In this document: piece by piece, positions 45,753 through 54,862 of the stretch
Position numbering within the stretch: position 1 is the stretch's first letter
How the letters are laid out: the number at the start of each line of letters is the position of its first letter
Assembly: GCA_039196965.1 (NCBI GenBank)
Contig: JBCCUK010000014.1
Location: 1 to 64,000 of the forward strand
Reading direction: 5' to 3'
DNA: 64,000 nucleotides
DNA from: CALLCD01 sp039196965
GTDB taxonomy: Bacteria; Pseudomonadota; Alphaproteobacteria; Caulobacterales; Hyphomonadaceae
The notes under the pieces: generated by a model
The model's database searches: none
Told to the model about the DNA's origin: nothing
The model's input: only the letters and a program-made list of their open reading frames with translations
Program-made: the position numbers and the translations under genes

Positions 45753-47127
45753 AGGCAGTTCTGTATTGCCGGACCACTCTGAGCGCGATCAGATTGAAAA
45801 TCACCGTTACCAGAAAGAGAACACCGCCGAGTGCGAAAGCGGAGAGGGTGCGGGGACTGTCAAAAGCACTATCACCTATCAGCAGGCTCACGATCTGTGC
45901 GGTCACAGTGGTCATATCACTTGTGGCGTCGAGTGTGATTTGTGCGCGCTGGCCAGCCGCCATGACAACAATCATGGTTTCCCCGACAGCGCGGGATACT
46001 CCGAGCAGGAGGGCAGCGAATATGCCGGGCCTCGCCGCCGGAAGAACAATCCGCAAAATCATTTCGGCTCTCGTGGAGCCCAGCGCCAGCGCGCCTTCAC
46101 GATACTCATCGGGCACGGACCGGAGCACGCCGTCGGTTACCGAAGATACAAAGGGAATAATCATGATCCCCATAACAAGCCCGGCGGCAAGGGCGCTATT
46201 CGGCTGGGCGGCGAGGAAGCCATCCGGCACCCAGGTAAGCTGGTTCACGGATCTTGCCAGTGATCGAATGATGGGTGCCACGAGCAAAATTGCAAAAAAT
46301 CCGTACACAACTGTTGGGATACCGGCGAGCACTTCCATTGCCGGTTTTGCGACCCGCCGAAAAGACGGTGAGGCATACTCTGAGAGATAGATAGCGGACA
46401 GAATGCCGATAGGTGCCGCCACTGCCATGGCAATAATAGCAATGCCGATGGTTCCGAAGAAAAGCGGTATGGCCCCGAAATCCTGATTGTTTGATGGGTT
46501 CCAACTGGTCCCAAACAGGAAGTCCAGAGGATTTACAAAAGCAAAGAAGCGAACGCCCTGGAAGACCAGTGAGGCCAGTATCCCGATGGTGATCAGAACA
46601 GCCACGGCCGCGCTGGCAAAAAAGATCATCCGGAGGGTTGTCTCCAGATAATCTCTTATAGGTGCATCAACTGTCTGAAATCGCGAGGCAAACCAATATC
46701 CCGCAAGGCCCATTGCCACTATGGAGCCGCCACCAACTAACCGGACTTGTCCCATCAGAGCGACAATCCGCCAGCGGGCCGCATCGTCAAATGGATCGGA
46801 CAATTGGACATCGGATTGTCCCGTAAGGTACCACAACTGCTCCAAATACTGATCAAGTTGAACGGTTGGAAGCGCCAATAGTCTTTCCGGCAATTCCGAA
46901 ACGAGCGCGCCGCGCACAATCGGACCGTCAACGCTAGCCAGCACAGCGAGGCCAAGAAACATCGGCAAACATGTTGCCATAAGGATGAATATGCCATGCA
47001 GCCCTTCGGAAGAGCGCAATGCCTTGCCGCTCTGGAATTTCAGAAAGAGTGCCTGTACTCGACCGGCAGTATAGGATGCCATGCCGGCTGCCGCCAGAAG
47101 CACGAAAGCGTACCAGGCAAATGGCAT
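45745..47127 (-). CDS. pstC: phosphate ABC transporter permease PstC (extended)
   Basis: A 460-residue permease, also longer than E. coli PstC. Two N-terminal helices and a soluble stretch precede the transporter core. The core shows 'FFGTIGIAIIAMAVAAPIGILSAIYLSEYAS' and the EAA loop 'YREGALALGSTRAEMILRIVLPAARPGIFAALLLG'. Partner of PstA. No pstS (phosphate-binding protein) gene precedes it. Confidence 0.94.
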   Translation of the reverse strand: MPFAWYAFVLLAAAGMASYTAGRVQALFLKFQSGKALRSSEGLHGIFILMATCLPMFLGLAVLASVDGPIVRGALVSELPERLLALPTVQLDQYLEQLWYLTGQSDVQLSDPFDDAARWRIVALMGQVRLVGGGSIVAMGLAGYWFASRFQTVDAPIRDYLETTLRMIFFASAAVAVLITIGILASLVFQGVRFFAFVNPLDFLFGTSWNPSNNQDFGAIPLFFGTIGIAIIAMAVAAPIGILSAIYLSEYASPSFRRVAKPAMEVLAGIPTVVYGFFAILLVAPIIRSLARSVNQLTWVPDGFLAAQPNSALAAGLVMGIMIIPFVSSVTDGVLRSVPDEYREGALALGSTRAEMILRIVLPAARPGIFAALLLGVSRAVGETMIVVMAAGQRAQITLDATSDMTTVTAQIVSLLIGDSAFDSPRTLSAFALGGVLFLVTVIFNLIALRVVRQYRTAYG

Positions 47128-47216
47128 GAGTCCAAAACGTTCAAGGAGCCAGCCGATAACACCCTCCTAATGGATCTAGTCTAGGCAAATATATTAACGG
47201 CGATGTGACATATGTC

Positions 47217-48608
47217 TCAGTTGCTTGCCGGCGGCTCATCTATTGCCGGCAACCAAACGGAAAACGCCGTACCCTCCTCGATCTGACTCTCCACAGCAAA
47301 CCCTCCGCGATGGTGGGCCATGATGTGCTTTACGATTGCAAGACCAAGCCCCGTGCCTTCATCGGGACCTCCGCGACTTTCATCGACCCTGAAGAAACGC
47401 TCGCCAAGGCGCGGCAGGAAGGCGGCATCAATTCCAGCGCCCTCATCCCTGACCCGGAACCATGCGGCGGCGCGGGAAGCACCGCCAATCGTTTCCGGTG
47501 CCGCCAACAGCGTCGATCGCGCCGCCTCCGGCCATCCGCGGGACGCATAAGCTTCCGCCGCATCGAGGTCTCGCGATCTCCCCATGGAAACTGTAATGAC
47601 CGTGTTCGCCGGCGAATACTTGATCGCGTTGCCGACAAGATTGTGGACCACCTGTTTCAACTCACCCTCCGATGCGATGAGCGGAACCGGCGCTTCCGGA
47701 AAATCGAATTTGATTTCCTGGGATTTCATCCGTGCGATGTGAACAAGCGATTCAGCCGCCTCGCGGACAATTGTCAGGAAATCCACTTTGGTTGTTGGTG
47801 CCTGATGCTCGCCGAGTTCGATGCGGGAAAGCGACAGGAGATCCGTTATCAGATCTTTCATATGCGTCGTCTGGTCGGCCATGATTTGAATGAATTTCGG
47901 CCACGCGTCCGGATCGTCGCGGGCAGGCCCCTGCATGGTTTCAAGGAATCCTGAGATCGATGTGAGCGGGGTACGCAGTTCGTGGCTGGCATTGGCAAGA
48001 AAGTCTGCCCTCGCCTTCTCTGCCCGTCTTACAGGTGCCTGATCCGTCAGAACAATCAGTGCGGAGCGCTCACCGGCCGCGTCGTCGCCAAGTGCGGTTA
48101 TGGTGACGAGCCAAGTCTGGCTCGGATCCCTGGACGGTACAAGTTCGCATGCCGCCGCCCCCCCGGCATTCAACACGCGGTCAATATGAGCCAGGAGCTC
48201 TGGATTTCGGAGGGACCCGGCGGAAAGCCCTATCCGGACGTCGGGCAAACTGAAGATCTGCCCGGCCACTTGATTGTAGGCGACAAGCTGGGCTCCGGCA
48301 TCGACGATCAGCGCCGGCTGATTCAGGGCATCGACGAGACTTTGTTGAACCCGGCGGATCGCATCGGCATTCGATTGCTTCACAACAATCTTTGTTTTCG
48401 GTTCTGCCACTCGAGCATTTGCGAGGATACCGATATGATAAGCAAAGGCTCCCCCGGCCAGCAAAAGCGACGCCGATACACCTTCCAATATGCCGAGGAC
48501 ACCAGTCGCCGTTAACGCGAACAGCAATGCCAACCCGCCCGTAGACAGGATTATGATATCCTGCCGACGCAGTCGTCCTATATCTCTGGAGTTAGGCTTT
48601 GAGACCAT
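47217..48608 (-). CDS. phoR: phosphate regulon sensor kinase PhoR
   Basis: A 463-residue sensor kinase. Two close hydrophobic helices (about residues 20-60) are followed by a PAS domain ('VDALNQPALIVDAGAQLVAYNQ'), the HisKA box 'FLANASHELRTPLTS' (phosphorylated His209), and the ATPase with 'LVGNAIKYSP', 'DEGAGID' and 'GTGLGLAIVKH'. It senses phosphate status through PstSCAB-PhoU and controls PhoB. First gene of the cluster; 89 bases separate it from pstC, so pstC may have an internal promoter. Confidence 0.93.
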   Translation of the reverse strand: MVSKPNSRDIGRLRRQDIIILSTGGLALLFALTATGVLGILEGVSASLLLAGGAFAYHIGILANARVAEPKTKIVVKQSNADAIRRVQQSLVDALNQPALIVDAGAQLVAYNQVAGQIFSLPDVRIGLSAGSLRNPELLAHIDRVLNAGGAAACELVPSRDPSQTWLVTITALGDDAAGERSALIVLTDQAPVRRAEKARADFLANASHELRTPLTSISGFLETMQGPARDDPDAWPKFIQIMADQTTHMKDLITDLLSLSRIELGEHQAPTTKVDFLTIVREAAESLVHIARMKSQEIKFDFPEAPVPLIASEGELKQVVHNLVGNAIKYSPANTVITVSMGRSRDLDAAEAYASRGWPEAARSTLLAAPETIGGASRAAAWFRVRDEGAGIDAAFLPRLGERFFRVDESRGGPDEGTGLGLAIVKHIMAHHRGGFAVESQIEEGTAFSVWLPAIDEPPASN

Positions 48609-48814
48609 ATCAGTTTCCGATCAAGCAGACCGGAAATTTGAATGCCTTCTGCCAAACCATTTGGAAAGGTTCATGCCCACAATGGAGGCAGACACATCGT
48701 GGAAGTGTGTTCAAACAGACACAAAAATCTTCATTATTGAATTTCGATAATTATTCATTGACTTTCATATAGTAAACCATTAACTCCAGCATCATATTGA
48801 AGAGGCTCTAAACT

Positions 48815-50308
48815 GTGTTGCAACGTTCACTCCTATTTGCTGGCGCAATTGCGCTTTCGGGCTGCACAAGCCTAGAGAATGCGCTCTTGGGCGAGCCTGC
48901 AGATACAACGCCCAACCTGCCATCAACACCGGAAGGCTGGGCTCAAAAGTCAGATGTTGAAGCGGCGCAGTCAGAGAATTGGCTAGCCCAGTTTAATGAT
49001 CCGGCACTGGTCGAGATTATCGAAGAGGCTCTGACCGCGAATCCGAGAATTCTCGAAAGCGAGGCGCGCGTCCGCGTTGCCAAGCAGAACTCACGCGCTG
49101 TTTTTGGGCGGTCACTTCCGTCCGCCAACTATTCTTTCTCGAACGGCTATGCGACGCAATTTGCATCGACTGCGCTGGGTGGCGGCGTTGTCGTCGATGG
49201 ACGATTCAACCAGCCGACCTATGATCAGCGCGTCGACCTCCAGTGGGAACTTGATTTGTGGGGCCGCGTTCGAGCGAACAACCGCGCCGCCCGATCCGAC
49301 TTTTTTGCAACTGAAGCGGATCTCGCGGCGGCCAGGCTTTCGCTCGGGGGCGAGGCAGCCGTCGCATGGATCGATTTGAACGCCGCACTTGAACAGGAAC
49401 GCGTTGCCGAAGAGACCATGGCGGCGCGCAAACGCGTTGTTGATCTGACCGAGCGACGTTTCGAGCGCGGCCTGTCCACAGCGCTTGATGTACGAACCGC
49501 CCGTACCGAGCTTGCCCAGGCCGATGCACAAATTGCTCTTCAGGGGCAAACACGGGAGAACGCAGCGCGGCGTCTCGAAGTCTTGCTTGGACGGTATCCT
49601 TCAACGGAGATCGAAGCGCCAGCCGAACTGCCTGTACTCGATGGGATCAGAACAATTTCAGATCCGACGGTGCTTCTATCAAGACGTCCGGATATTGCCG
49701 CCGCAGAGGCGCGGCTTGAAGCAGCCGGGTACAGGGCTGAAGTGGCAAGATTGGCAATGCTGCCATCATTTAATGCCACATCAACGATCTCAAACTCCTC
49801 GAGTATCGAGTTTGCCGATATCCTCGATCCGGAACGGATCAGCGCCAACATCTTCGGTGCACTGACACAGAACATCTGGAATGGCGGGGCGCTGAAAGCC
49901 GACAAACGCGGAGCCTATGCCCGTGTCGAAGAGCTTTCGGCGACCTATGCCAATGCTGTATTGACGGCCTGGAGAGAAGTGGAAGACGCCCTCGCGAATG
50001 ATCGTTATCTTGCCATTCAGCTCGAGGCTCAGAAGCGCGCTCTGGAGGAAGCCAGATTGGCAGAGGACCTCGCGCTCCGCCAATATCAGAACGGCCTCGT
50101 CGACATATTCAATCTGCTCCAGTCACAGACAACCAGGCTGAATGCGGAATCCAGCTACATCAATGTCAGCGCTCAGAGAGTGACCAACCGCATCGACTAC
50201 CACCTGGCACTCGGTGGGGGCGGGCCACTCGGGCCTGAAGCCGAAGACGAACAGATTATCAACGCGACCCAAAACAGTGCCCAGTCCAGTGAGAGCAAAG
50301 CGCCATGA
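48815..50308 (+). CDS. outer-membrane efflux factor, NodT/TolC family lipoprotein
   Basis: A 497-residue trimeric channel subunit of the outer membrane. The lipobox 'ALSGC' gives lipid-Cys17, typical of NodT/OprM-like factors. Two repeated halves of coiled helix, with 'WLAQFNDPALVEIIEEALTANPRI' at the start and 'RYQ/QYQNGLVDIFNLLQSQTT'-type residues near 430, mark the family. It starts with GTG 48815. First gene of an RND operon; overlaps the adaptor by ATGA. Confidence 0.93.
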   Translation: MLQRSLLFAGAIALSGCTSLENALLGEPADTTPNLPSTPEGWAQKSDVEAAQSENWLAQFNDPALVEIIEEALTANPRILESEARVRVAKQNSRAVFGRSLPSANYSFSNGYATQFASTALGGGVVVDGRFNQPTYDQRVDLQWELDLWGRVRANNRAARSDFFATEADLAAARLSLGGEAAVAWIDLNAALEQERVAEETMAARKRVVDLTERRFERGLSTALDVRTARTELAQADAQIALQGQTRENAARRLEVLLGRYPSTEIEAPAELPVLDGIRTISDPTVLLSRRPDIAAAEARLEAAGYRAEVARLAMLPSFNATSTISNSSSIEFADILDPERISANIFGALTQNIWNGGALKADKRGAYARVEELSATYANAVLTAWREVEDALANDRYLAIQLEAQKRALEEARLAEDLALRQYQNGLVDIFNLLQSQTTRLNAESSYINVSAQRVTNRIDYHLALGGGGPLGPEAEDEQIINATQNSAQSSESKAP

Positions 50309-51588
50309 ATCGTTTCCTAGCATTTCTTCTGCCGGTCATAATTGTTGCCGTTCTCGGCTTCGGTGGAACCGCAGCGCTGGACGCGCTGAAACCTGAACCG
50401 GAAACTGCGAGCGAGCCGCCCCAGGCATTGTCAGTTTTTGCAGAGCGGGCAGAAAAGCGGGATCTGAGCTTGATTGTCGAGGCGCAGGGCGAAGTGCGCC
50501 CTCGCAGCGAAATCGATGTGACACCGCAGGTCCAGGGACGGATCGCCTTCGTGTCGGACAAGTTCTTGGATGGCGGTTTCGTATCCAAGGGTCAGGTGCT
50601 GATCCGCCTCGACGCTGCCGACTACGAACTTGGCGTTATCCGGGCCAAGGCGAGCGTTGCCACAGCGCAGCAGGCGCTCGCCCGCGAAGAGGCCGAGGCC
50701 GCCCTCGCCATTCGGGACATTGAGGACCTTGGTATTAACGAGACAAGTCCCCTTGCCCGCCGCGAACCGCAGCTTGCTGAAGCACAGGCGGCGCTGGACT
50801 CCGCCTACGCGCAGCTGAGCGATGCCAACCTTGCACTTGAGCGGACGGCCATTCGGTCACCATTCAACGGACGTGTTCGCCAACGCGGTGTGGATGTCGG
50901 GCAGTTCGTGTCCCCAGGCCAGTCACTCGGCCGCGTCTTCTCAACGAATATAGTGGAAGTCGCCCTTCCGCTGACGGATTCTCAACTGGGTCAGCTCAGC
51001 CTTCCACTGGCTTTCGCTGAAACGGCCGATCGGCCCGGACCGATCGTGACCTTTGAGGCAAACGTCGCCGGCAAGGCGCGCAACTGGCAGGGGCGCATCA
51101 CACGAACCGCTGCTGCTGTAAACAGTCAATCACGTCTGATCAACGTATTCGGCGAAGTCGAAGACCCTTATGGCGAAGGTGCAGATGGCGATGCGCCTAT
51201 GGCACCAGGCTTGTTTGTTACCGCCCAGATCAATGGCGATACTGTGGAGGACATTACATGGGCACCACGCGCGGCGCTGCACGGAAATAACAGACTCTAC
51301 ATCGGAAACCTCGAAGAAGGCATACTCTCCATCCGGACAATTGAGGTTGTGTATAGCGACGAAAGTGGAGTTTACTTCCGGGGTGGCGCTGAGCCGGGTG
51401 AACTGGCAATTGTCTCTCCTATACAAGCGGCCTTTGACGGCATGCGACTGCGGATAAGGGAACGCCTGCCCGACGGGACGATCGCCCCCTTTGTCGAACC
51501 GGTTGCCTATAGCGGTGGCGGGTCAGCAAATTCATCGACCACCCAGGCTAATCTCACGACAGCTGACGTGAATGGAGTGTCTCAATGA
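50305..51588 (+). CDS. RND efflux periplasmic adaptor (HlyD/MFP)
   Basis: A 427-residue membrane fusion protein. An N-terminal anchor ('FLAFLLPVIIVAVLGFGGTAA') is followed by a lipoyl half-motif ('VEAQGEVRPRSEIDVTPQVQGRI'), a coiled hairpin ('AREEAEAALAI ... ALDSAYAQLSDANLALERTAIRSPFNGRV') and a beta-barrel domain. It bridges the RND pump and the outer-membrane factor. Both ends overlap neighbours by 4 bases. Confidence 0.94.
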   Translation: MNRFLAFLLPVIIVAVLGFGGTAALDALKPEPETASEPPQALSVFAERAEKRDLSLIVEAQGEVRPRSEIDVTPQVQGRIAFVSDKFLDGGFVSKGQVLIRLDAADYELGVIRAKASVATAQQALAREEAEAALAIRDIEDLGINETSPLARREPQLAEAQAALDSAYAQLSDANLALERTAIRSPFNGRVRQRGVDVGQFVSPGQSLGRVFSTNIVEVALPLTDSQLGQLSLPLAFAETADRPGPIVTFEANVAGKARNWQGRITRTAAAVNSQSRLINVFGEVEDPYGEGADGDAPMAPGLFVTAQINGDTVEDITWAPRAALHGNNRLYIGNLEEGILSIRTIEVVYSDESGVYFRGGAEPGELAIVSPIQAAFDGMRLRIRERLPDGTIAPFVEPVAYSGGGSANSSTTQANLTTADVNGVSQ

Positions 51589-54500
51589 AAGGCATTGTTG
51601 CCTGGTTCGCGCGAAACGCCGTTGCTGCCAATCTGATCATGATTGTCGCCTTCGTTGGCGGAACGATGTCCTACCTGAACATGGAGCGGGAGTTCTTTCC
51701 AACAACCCTGGTGAACGGTGCTGCCGTGACCATGGTCTGGGATGGTGCCTCGCCTCAAGACATTGAAGAGCAATTGATGGCGCGGATAGAAGAGTCGATC
51801 GCCGATATCGATGGGCTCAAGCGGATTACCAGTGCTTCCGCGGAAGGTGGCGGAGAAGTCTTTATTGAGGCTGAGAACACCACGGATATGACCCGCTTCG
51901 TAAATGAAGTGGACCGCAGGGTGGATCAGATCGACAACTTCCCGGCAGGCGCGGAGCGCCCCCGCGTCCGCCAGCTTGAAGCTCAGAACTGGTTCTTCGG
52001 CATGGCCATTCACGGCGATGTCGACAGGCGTACACTCAAGAGGTGGACCGAAAAGGTTCGCGATGACATCGCCTTATTGCCAGGCGGACAAAGGGCGGTG
52101 GTGCGCGGCGTGCTCGACGAGGAAGTGGCGATCGAAGTCACGGAAAACAATCTACGCCGCTACAATCTGACCTTTGCCGATGTGGCAGACGCCGTTCGCA
52201 ACACATCGATTAACTCCTCCGGTGGCCGGGTAAGGACAAGCACCGGGGATGTTAGTCTGCAGACGCGGCAGCTTGCCGACACCGCAGAAGAGTTCGGTAA
52301 TATTATCATTTCGCAGACAATTGATGGCGGCACGATCAGGATCAGCGATGTCGGATCAGTCATCGACGGCTTCGTCGATGAAAGCCTTGAAGCAACTTTC
52401 AATGGCGAGCCAACAGCGTTTGTCTTCGTTATCCAGCCTGAAGTGATGGACATCGTCAATTTCTCCGACGGCTTCCAGGATTACATCAAAAACTCCCACA
52501 AAGTGCTGCCGGAAGCGCTCTCAATAGACATATTGTGGACGGACGCAGATCCTTTTGAGGATCGCATGGATACAATCACCTCTTCAGCGCTGATCGGAGC
52601 GACGCTCGTTTTGCTGGTGCTGATCCTGTTCCTTCGCCCGATTGTGGCGTTCTGGGTCACCATCGGCATTATTACGGCATTCGCTGGTGGCACGATGCTC
52701 CTCCCCTTCTTCGGGGTGACCTTCAATCTCCTGTCGCTCTTCGCGGTGCTTTTGGTGATTGGGGTAATTGTCGACGACGCCATTATTATCGGTGAGAATA
52801 TTCACAAAGAGGTCGAAACCGGTAGAAATTCAGGACTCAACGCCGCCATCGTCGGTGCTCAATCGGTCATGAAACCGGTGATATTCGGTGTTCTGACCAC
52901 GATCATCGCGTTCCTGCCCTGGGCGTTTCTCTCGGGACCGGAAAAGAACTTCACTGAGCAAATCAGCTATGTGGTGATTGCGGCTCTGATCTTCTCACTG
53001 ATCGAATGTCTGCTAATCCTGCCGGCACACCTCGCTCACATGAAGCCCCAGACCTATACCGGTTTCAGCGGCCGTTTGATCAAGGTTCAGAGGCGGATCG
53101 CCGACAGCCTGCTTTGGGTCGCCAATCATTTCTACAAGCCAATCCTCGAGGCAGCGATCCGGTTCCGCTATGCCACGATTACCCTGTTTATGGTGCTGTT
53201 TTATCTCGCCATGCAGCTCCTCTCGACCGGGATCGTGCCTTTCCGGCTGATGCCGCAGATCGAAGGCGACCTGGTGATTGTGAACATCAATATGCCTAAT
53301 GGCACACCGGAAGAGCGTCTGCTTCAGGTGCGCGACCAATTCGAAGCCGGTGTGATCGAAGCGGCCGACGAGCTTGCACGTAAGTATCCCGGTCTACCGA
53401 ATGGTTTTGTGATCGGAAGATCGGTAATTGCGAGCGGCACCCAGGTCGAAGCCTTCATTTCCATGGTACCGCCGGAAGAACGCCCGGAAACCGCGTCAGT
53501 AAAAGATGCATCCGACCTGATGCGGGAAAAGGTCGGACCGATACCTGATGCCGAGGACATTTCTTTTGATTTCACAATCAATGAAGAAGATACGCGTATT
53601 CAGTTTGCCTTGAACCATCCGGACCTTGATCTGTTGCGGGAGGCCGCAGGGGCAGTCAAAGATGAGTTTGCGACCTATTCCACGCTGTACGATGTTGGGG
53701 ATAATCTTACCTCCGCCGCCGAGGAGGTTCGTGTCACCCTAAAGCCAGGCGCACAATCACTCGGCCTCACAATGAGTGATGTGTCAGGCCAGATCCGCCA
53801 AGCCTATTATGGCATCGAAACCATGCGGTTGCCGCGCGACGGTGAGGATGCCCTCGTGATTGTGCGACTATCCGAAGAAGACCGAAGCAATATCGACTCG
53901 CTGCGCAATCTTCGGATCAGGACATCAGACCGCCGGGAAATCCCGTTAACCCAGGTTGCAGACCTCGAATTTGCACCTGGTATAAATAGCATCATGCGGC
54001 GTGAGCGAATCCGATCCGTCACCGTCTTTGCAGAAGTTGTCGGCGATGCCCGTGGTCAGATCATTGAAGACATGAACCAGAATTTCTGGCCGCAATTCGA
54101 GGAACGGTTCCCGGGTGTCACGCGCGGAAATGTCGGAGACTTCGAACAACAGCAGGAATTCCTGGGAGAACTGGTCCAATTGGCCGGGATCGCACTCGGA
54201 GCTATGTATGTTATCCTGGCGATTGCATTCCGCTCCTATGCTCAGCCTTTCCTCTTGATGACGGCCATTCCGTTTGCCTTTGCCGGCGCAATTTATGGTC
54301 ACCTCCTGTTCGGCGTGCCCCTCGCCCTCTTCTCAGTGTTCGGTATCGCTGCGGCAGCCGGGGTAGTTATCAATGACAACCTCGTACTCGTCGATTATGT
54401 GAATAAGCGACGAAGCGAAGGTGTGGGCGCGGTGCAGGCCCTCGTCGATGCCGGTGTCTCCCGGTTCCGGCCGATCCTTCTGACGTCTGTCACCACTTTT

Positions 54501-54779
54501 GTCGGCATTCTGCCACTTATCGCCGAACGATCGATTGGCGCGCAATTCCTGCGGCCGATGGTGATCTCCCTTGGCTGCGCAGTGATCTTCGCGCTGTTCG
54601 TCTCCCTGCTTATGGTCCCCGCATTGTATGCTGTCGGCACTGAAATCGGCCGCATCTTCCGCTGGACCTGGAGTGGACGCCCTTACCGCTCTATCGGTGA
54701 GTCCTATGATGGCGAGGCCCACGACGATAATATTACCGACGTGCACGGTGACCTTGGCGACATACAACCGGCTGAGTAA
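51585..54779 (+). CDS. RND efflux pump inner-membrane permease
   Basis: A 1064-residue AcrB/MexB-superfamily proton antiporter with 12 predicted helices and two large periplasmic loops. 'ARNAVAANLIMIVAFVGG' opens helix 1, helix 4 carries the acidic pair Asp397-Asp398 in 'VIVDDAIIIGENIH', and the second half has 'GVVINDNLVLVDYVNKRR'. This is the COG0841 type rather than the heavy-metal CusA type (no Met-rich site seen). Substrates unknown. Last gene of the tripartite operon. Confidence 0.95.
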   Translation: MKGIVAWFARNAVAANLIMIVAFVGGTMSYLNMEREFFPTTLVNGAAVTMVWDGASPQDIEEQLMARIEESIADIDGLKRITSASAEGGGEVFIEAENTTDMTRFVNEVDRRVDQIDNFPAGAERPRVRQLEAQNWFFGMAIHGDVDRRTLKRWTEKVRDDIALLPGGQRAVVRGVLDEEVAIEVTENNLRRYNLTFADVADAVRNTSINSSGGRVRTSTGDVSLQTRQLADTAEEFGNIIISQTIDGGTIRISDVGSVIDGFVDESLEATFNGEPTAFVFVIQPEVMDIVNFSDGFQDYIKNSHKVLPEALSIDILWTDADPFEDRMDTITSSALIGATLVLLVLILFLRPIVAFWVTIGIITAFAGGTMLLPFFGVTFNLLSLFAVLLVIGVIVDDAIIIGENIHKEVETGRNSGLNAAIVGAQSVMKPVIFGVLTTIIAFLPWAFLSGPEKNFTEQISYVVIAALIFSLIECLLILPAHLAHMKPQTYTGFSGRLIKVQRRIADSLLWVANHFYKPILEAAIRFRYATITLFMVLFYLAMQLLSTGIVPFRLMPQIEGDLVIVNINMPNGTPEERLLQVRDQFEAGVIEAADELARKYPGLPNGFVIGRSVIASGTQVEAFISMVPPEERPETASVKDASDLMREKVGPIPDAEDISFDFTINEEDTRIQFALNHPDLDLLREAAGAVKDEFATYSTLYDVGDNLTSAAEEVRVTLKPGAQSLGLTMSDVSGQIRQAYYGIETMRLPRDGEDALVIVRLSEEDRSNIDSLRNLRIRTSDRREIPLTQVADLEFAPGINSIMRRERIRSVTVFAEVVGDARGQIIEDMNQNFWPQFEERFPGVTRGNVGDFEQQQEFLGELVQLAGIALGAMYVILAIAFRSYAQPFLLMTAIPFAFAGAIYGHLLFGVPLALFSVFGIAAAAGVVINDNLVLVDYVNKRRSEGVGAVQALVDAGVSRFRPILLTSVTTFVGILPLIAERSIGAQFLRPMVISLGCAVIFALFVSLLMVPALYAVGTEIGRIFRWTWSGRPYRSIGESYDGEAHDDNITDVHGDLGDIQPAE

Positions 54780-54862
54780 TATTTCGTCTCAAACCGGTCC
54801 GGGCAGGTAAGCGTACCTAGACTGGTATAAGGCAGGTAAACTGCCTGGTGAGAGGATGTACT

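Noticed and set aside
47128..47216. Pho box between phoR and pstC (and before phoR)
   Set aside because: Best match on the minus strand fits only about 11 of 18 consensus positions, and the spacing of repeats is wrong.
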